IMG/VR virus record: IMGVR_UViG_3300037421_000032
Span: 1 to 64,000 of that record
Direction: 5' to 3' (one strand)
Source: a virus
DNA length: 64,000 nucleotides
This document shows positions 62,487-64,000 of this stretch, in pieces (the stretch's first letter is position 1; every line of letters begins with the position of its first letter). The notes beneath the pieces are model-generated. The model made no database searches, was not told the origin of the DNA, and saw nothing but the letters and a program-made list of their open reading frames with translations. The translations under genes and the position numbers were made by a program.

Positions 62487-64000
62487 CAGCAAGTTCCTCC
62501 TGTCTTGATCCCGCCTGTAAATATCAATGTGCAGTCTGCCGCCCCGCCTGCTGCCCGAACGGTCGTTGTCACAGTCTGCCCGTTGTTGCCCGCCGCAACA
62601 AATTTAACGTTCGCACTGATACTTCCGATGCCGGGATCGGTCAGCGTGCCGACGCCGACGCCACCGCTTGGGAAGAAGCGTGTCGAGATGTTAATGCCGA
62701 GAGTCGTAAGTGGCGTCGTATAGACATCCAAGGCAGCGCCGCCGGCTGTCGATGACCATGTTTCTTGAGCGGTTGAGACAATACCGGACCCATTATAGTA
62801 GACGGTTCCGAAGCCGTACCAGAAGTTCGATCCAAGAATATCCCCACTCTGCGTCGCGGTCGGACTGGCAATTGTTCCCCGAGACGCGAAATAGTTTACG
62901 GAGTTTGATGCGCCTGTTCCAGCGGCGAACATCGCGATTCTCGTTGGAGCACCGTCCACATTGGCTATCGCGGCAACAATGTTGGAGCCTAAGCCAGCCG
63001 GGTTGCTTGGTAGGGTGCCGGAGTTAGCACTCGCACTGATGAAATAGACCGGCGCCGTCGATCCAAACATGACGCCGCTGTTATTGATAGTCGCAACAGT
63101 CGTAGCGCCGTTATTGCCGCGCTTGAACACGAACGCATCGGTTGTGCCGTTGCCGGTCGTGGTCTGGAAGGTCAGTTGTGTCCCGGTCGTTCCGCTGCCG
63201 CCAATAAGCAGCGGCGACGTGACAGAGACTGGACCGGACAGCGCCCCCGCCTGGGTGAGTACAAGCCGCGCGACATTGCCGTTCGCGTCGCTATTCAGAA
63301 TTTGATAAGTGTCCGTGGCCCCGGCGTTCTGCGCGTACCAGACATTATTTCCTCCGTCTTGGTAAGCCATATTAGCGTTCTTGCCGGAAGGAGCGTTCAA
63401 ATTCAGGCTCGAATTATTCGCGACGGCGCCGGAAAGGTGGAACGAGACGACGGGGACATAGCCGCCAGCGTTGAGCTGCGCTGAAAATACGAGGACATTA
63501 TCAAGCGACGTTGAGGTTCCCTGTCTCGGCTGCAACTCTGCAATCCAATCCAACGCCTGCGACGCGGCGGCGGTCGTATTCCAGACCTGGCCGATCCAAT
63601 GTGCGCGGGGGGACCATTGCTGTGCATTATTCGCAGCAGCAGTCAGGTTCTCCAAGACGAGGCGATCCGTCGAGACTGCGCCAATGTTGGCACCCAAACT
63701 CGTGATGAGTCCCGAGGGGGCGATGGAGACATTCGGCGCGTTGATGATATTACCACTGATCGTGAAGTTCGTCAGGTCGAGGATATGGTTGATCGGAGTT
63801 GCCGCCGTGTCGGCGGACAGGAATGTCGATGTGCTTGCGGTCGGGAACTGACCGTATAGCTTCGACAGAGAGATAATATTTTTCCATTCACCTCCAGCGG
63901 TATTGCTAGCAGCGAGAATGGCCGCGTCCAAAGTGGCGGCAACCCCGTTTTTTGTGTTGGTGATTGACACGCCGATGCGCCGGGTCGGGTTAACCCCCGA
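62486..64000 (-). CDS. Tail-fibre-like protein, partial (5' end outside window)
   Basis: At least 494 residues (GTG at 63970), and the frame is open to the right edge, so the true start is probably beyond it. Ser/Thr/Asn/Gly-rich beta protein with motifs QQWSPRAHW, ELQPRQG, APSGKNANM, LNSDANGN shared with the secreted fibre at the left edge, then VSVTSPLLIGG and a C-terminal beta region. Probably the C-terminal portion of a long fibre. Located directly upstream of the lysis cassette. Confidence 0.75.
   Translation of the reverse strand, partial: SGVNPTRRIGVSITNTKNGVAATLDAAILAASNTAGGEWKNIISLSKLYGQFPTASTSTFLSADTAATPINHILDLTNFTISGNIINAPNVSIAPSGLITSLGANIGAVSTDRLVLENLTAAANNAQQWSPRAHWIGQVWNTTAAASQALDWIAELQPRQGTSTSLDNVLVFSAQLNAGGYVPVVSFHLSGAVANNSSLNLNAPSGKNANMAYQDGGNNVWYAQNAGATDTYQILNSDANGNVARLVLTQAGALSGPVSVTSPLLIGGSGTTGTQLTFQTTTGNGTTDAFVFKRGNNGATTVATINNSGVMFGSTAPVYFISASANSGTLPSNPAGLGSNIVAAIANVDGAPTRIAMFAAGTGASNSVNYFASRGTIASPTATQSGDILGSNFWYGFGTVYYNGSGIVSTAQETWSSTAGGAALDVYTTPLTTLGINISTRFFPSGGVGVGTLTDPGIGSISANVKFVAAGNNGQTVTTTVRAAGGAADCTLIFTGGIKTGGTC

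Noticed and set aside
1-64000. CRISPR array, tRNA genes, insertion sequence ends
   Set aside because: No regularly spaced direct repeats, no cloverleaf with a CCA-like end and no transposase were noticed. A tool-based scan could still find a divergent tRNA.
1-64000. Direct circular closure of the window
   Set aside because: Joining the right edge to the left edge puts the shared fibre frame out of register and creates a stop within four codons, so the window is probably a little short of a full circle.

Overview
The window is most of a double-stranded DNA tailed phage genome. It is high in G+C and tightly packed: most neighbouring genes overlap by 1-4 nt (ATGA, GTGA, TAATG). The virion genes are podovirus-type. 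They comprise terminase, portal, scaffold, a major capsid protein with Bbp16-like cement and Bbp19-like neighbours (the Bordetella phage BPP-1 type of head), T7 gp11/gp12-like tail proteins and gp13/gp14-like internal proteins, followed by very large ejected proteins. A phage-borne outer-membrane protein beginning like those of Bradyrhizobium and relatives, and a GH108 endolysin of the kind common in Rhizobiales phages, suggest an alphaproteobacterial host. The host is inferred.

Layout. (1) 1-43.3 kb, minus strand. Read in transcription order (high to low coordinates): small DNA-binding and replication-like genes (43.3-41.4 kb), small and large terminase (41.3-38.9), accessory genes, portal (37.3-35.5), accessory genes, scaffold, major capsid and cement protein (33.5-30.8) closed by a strong hairpin. 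Next come a long run of secreted-looking, low-complexity or beta-rich virion/adhesin proteins (30.7-22.1), a scarred HNH patch (20.8-21.4), small head-tail proteins, tail tubes (19.7-15.9), a DnaQ-like exonuclease, internal virion proteins and giant polyvalent proteins (15.3-3.7), and fibre proteins (3.3-0). (2) 43.4-48.0 kb, plus strand: an early operon behind a consensus-like sigma70 promoter, with a RecB-like nuclease, a DUF3560 protein, a helix-turn-helix protein and many small proteins. (3) 48.2-51.1 kb, minus strand: a regulatory/modification operon with an MT-A70 adenine methylase and a small helix-turn-helix regulator. (4) 51.2-56.9 kb, plus strand: a second early operon with an HNH enzyme, many tiny proteins and a C5-cytosine methylase whose gene is overprinted by a second long reading frame. 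(5) 56.9-64.0 kb, minus strand: coiled-coil membrane proteins, the outer-membrane protein with its own terminator, a cluster of tiny membrane peptides, the lysis cassette (holin, rearranged lipase, endolysin) and a fibre protein that runs off the right edge.

How it works together. Divergent control regions at 43.3-43.4 kb and 51.15-51.2 kb share a TTGCA..TGCAA inverted repeat, a likely common operator for the small helix-turn-helix protein beside the second one. That protein appears to be made from a leaderless mRNA. The two early operons and the regulator operon would be set by this switch. The leftward 43-1 kb block makes and packages virions, and the 62-57 kb block lyses the cell and alters its surface.

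The most unusual items are a lipase-like gene whose two halves are in swapped order (circular permutation), a conserved-looking alternative frame inside the cytosine methylase gene, a 1616-residue ejected protein carrying zeta-kinase-like and ParB-like domains, and a block of virion proteins with Sec-type signal peptides. No integrase, DNA or RNA polymerase, helicase, tRNA or CRISPR array was recognised. The proteins at the two window edges are related to each other and may be the two ends of one gene in a circular or permuted genome slightly longer than 64 kb.
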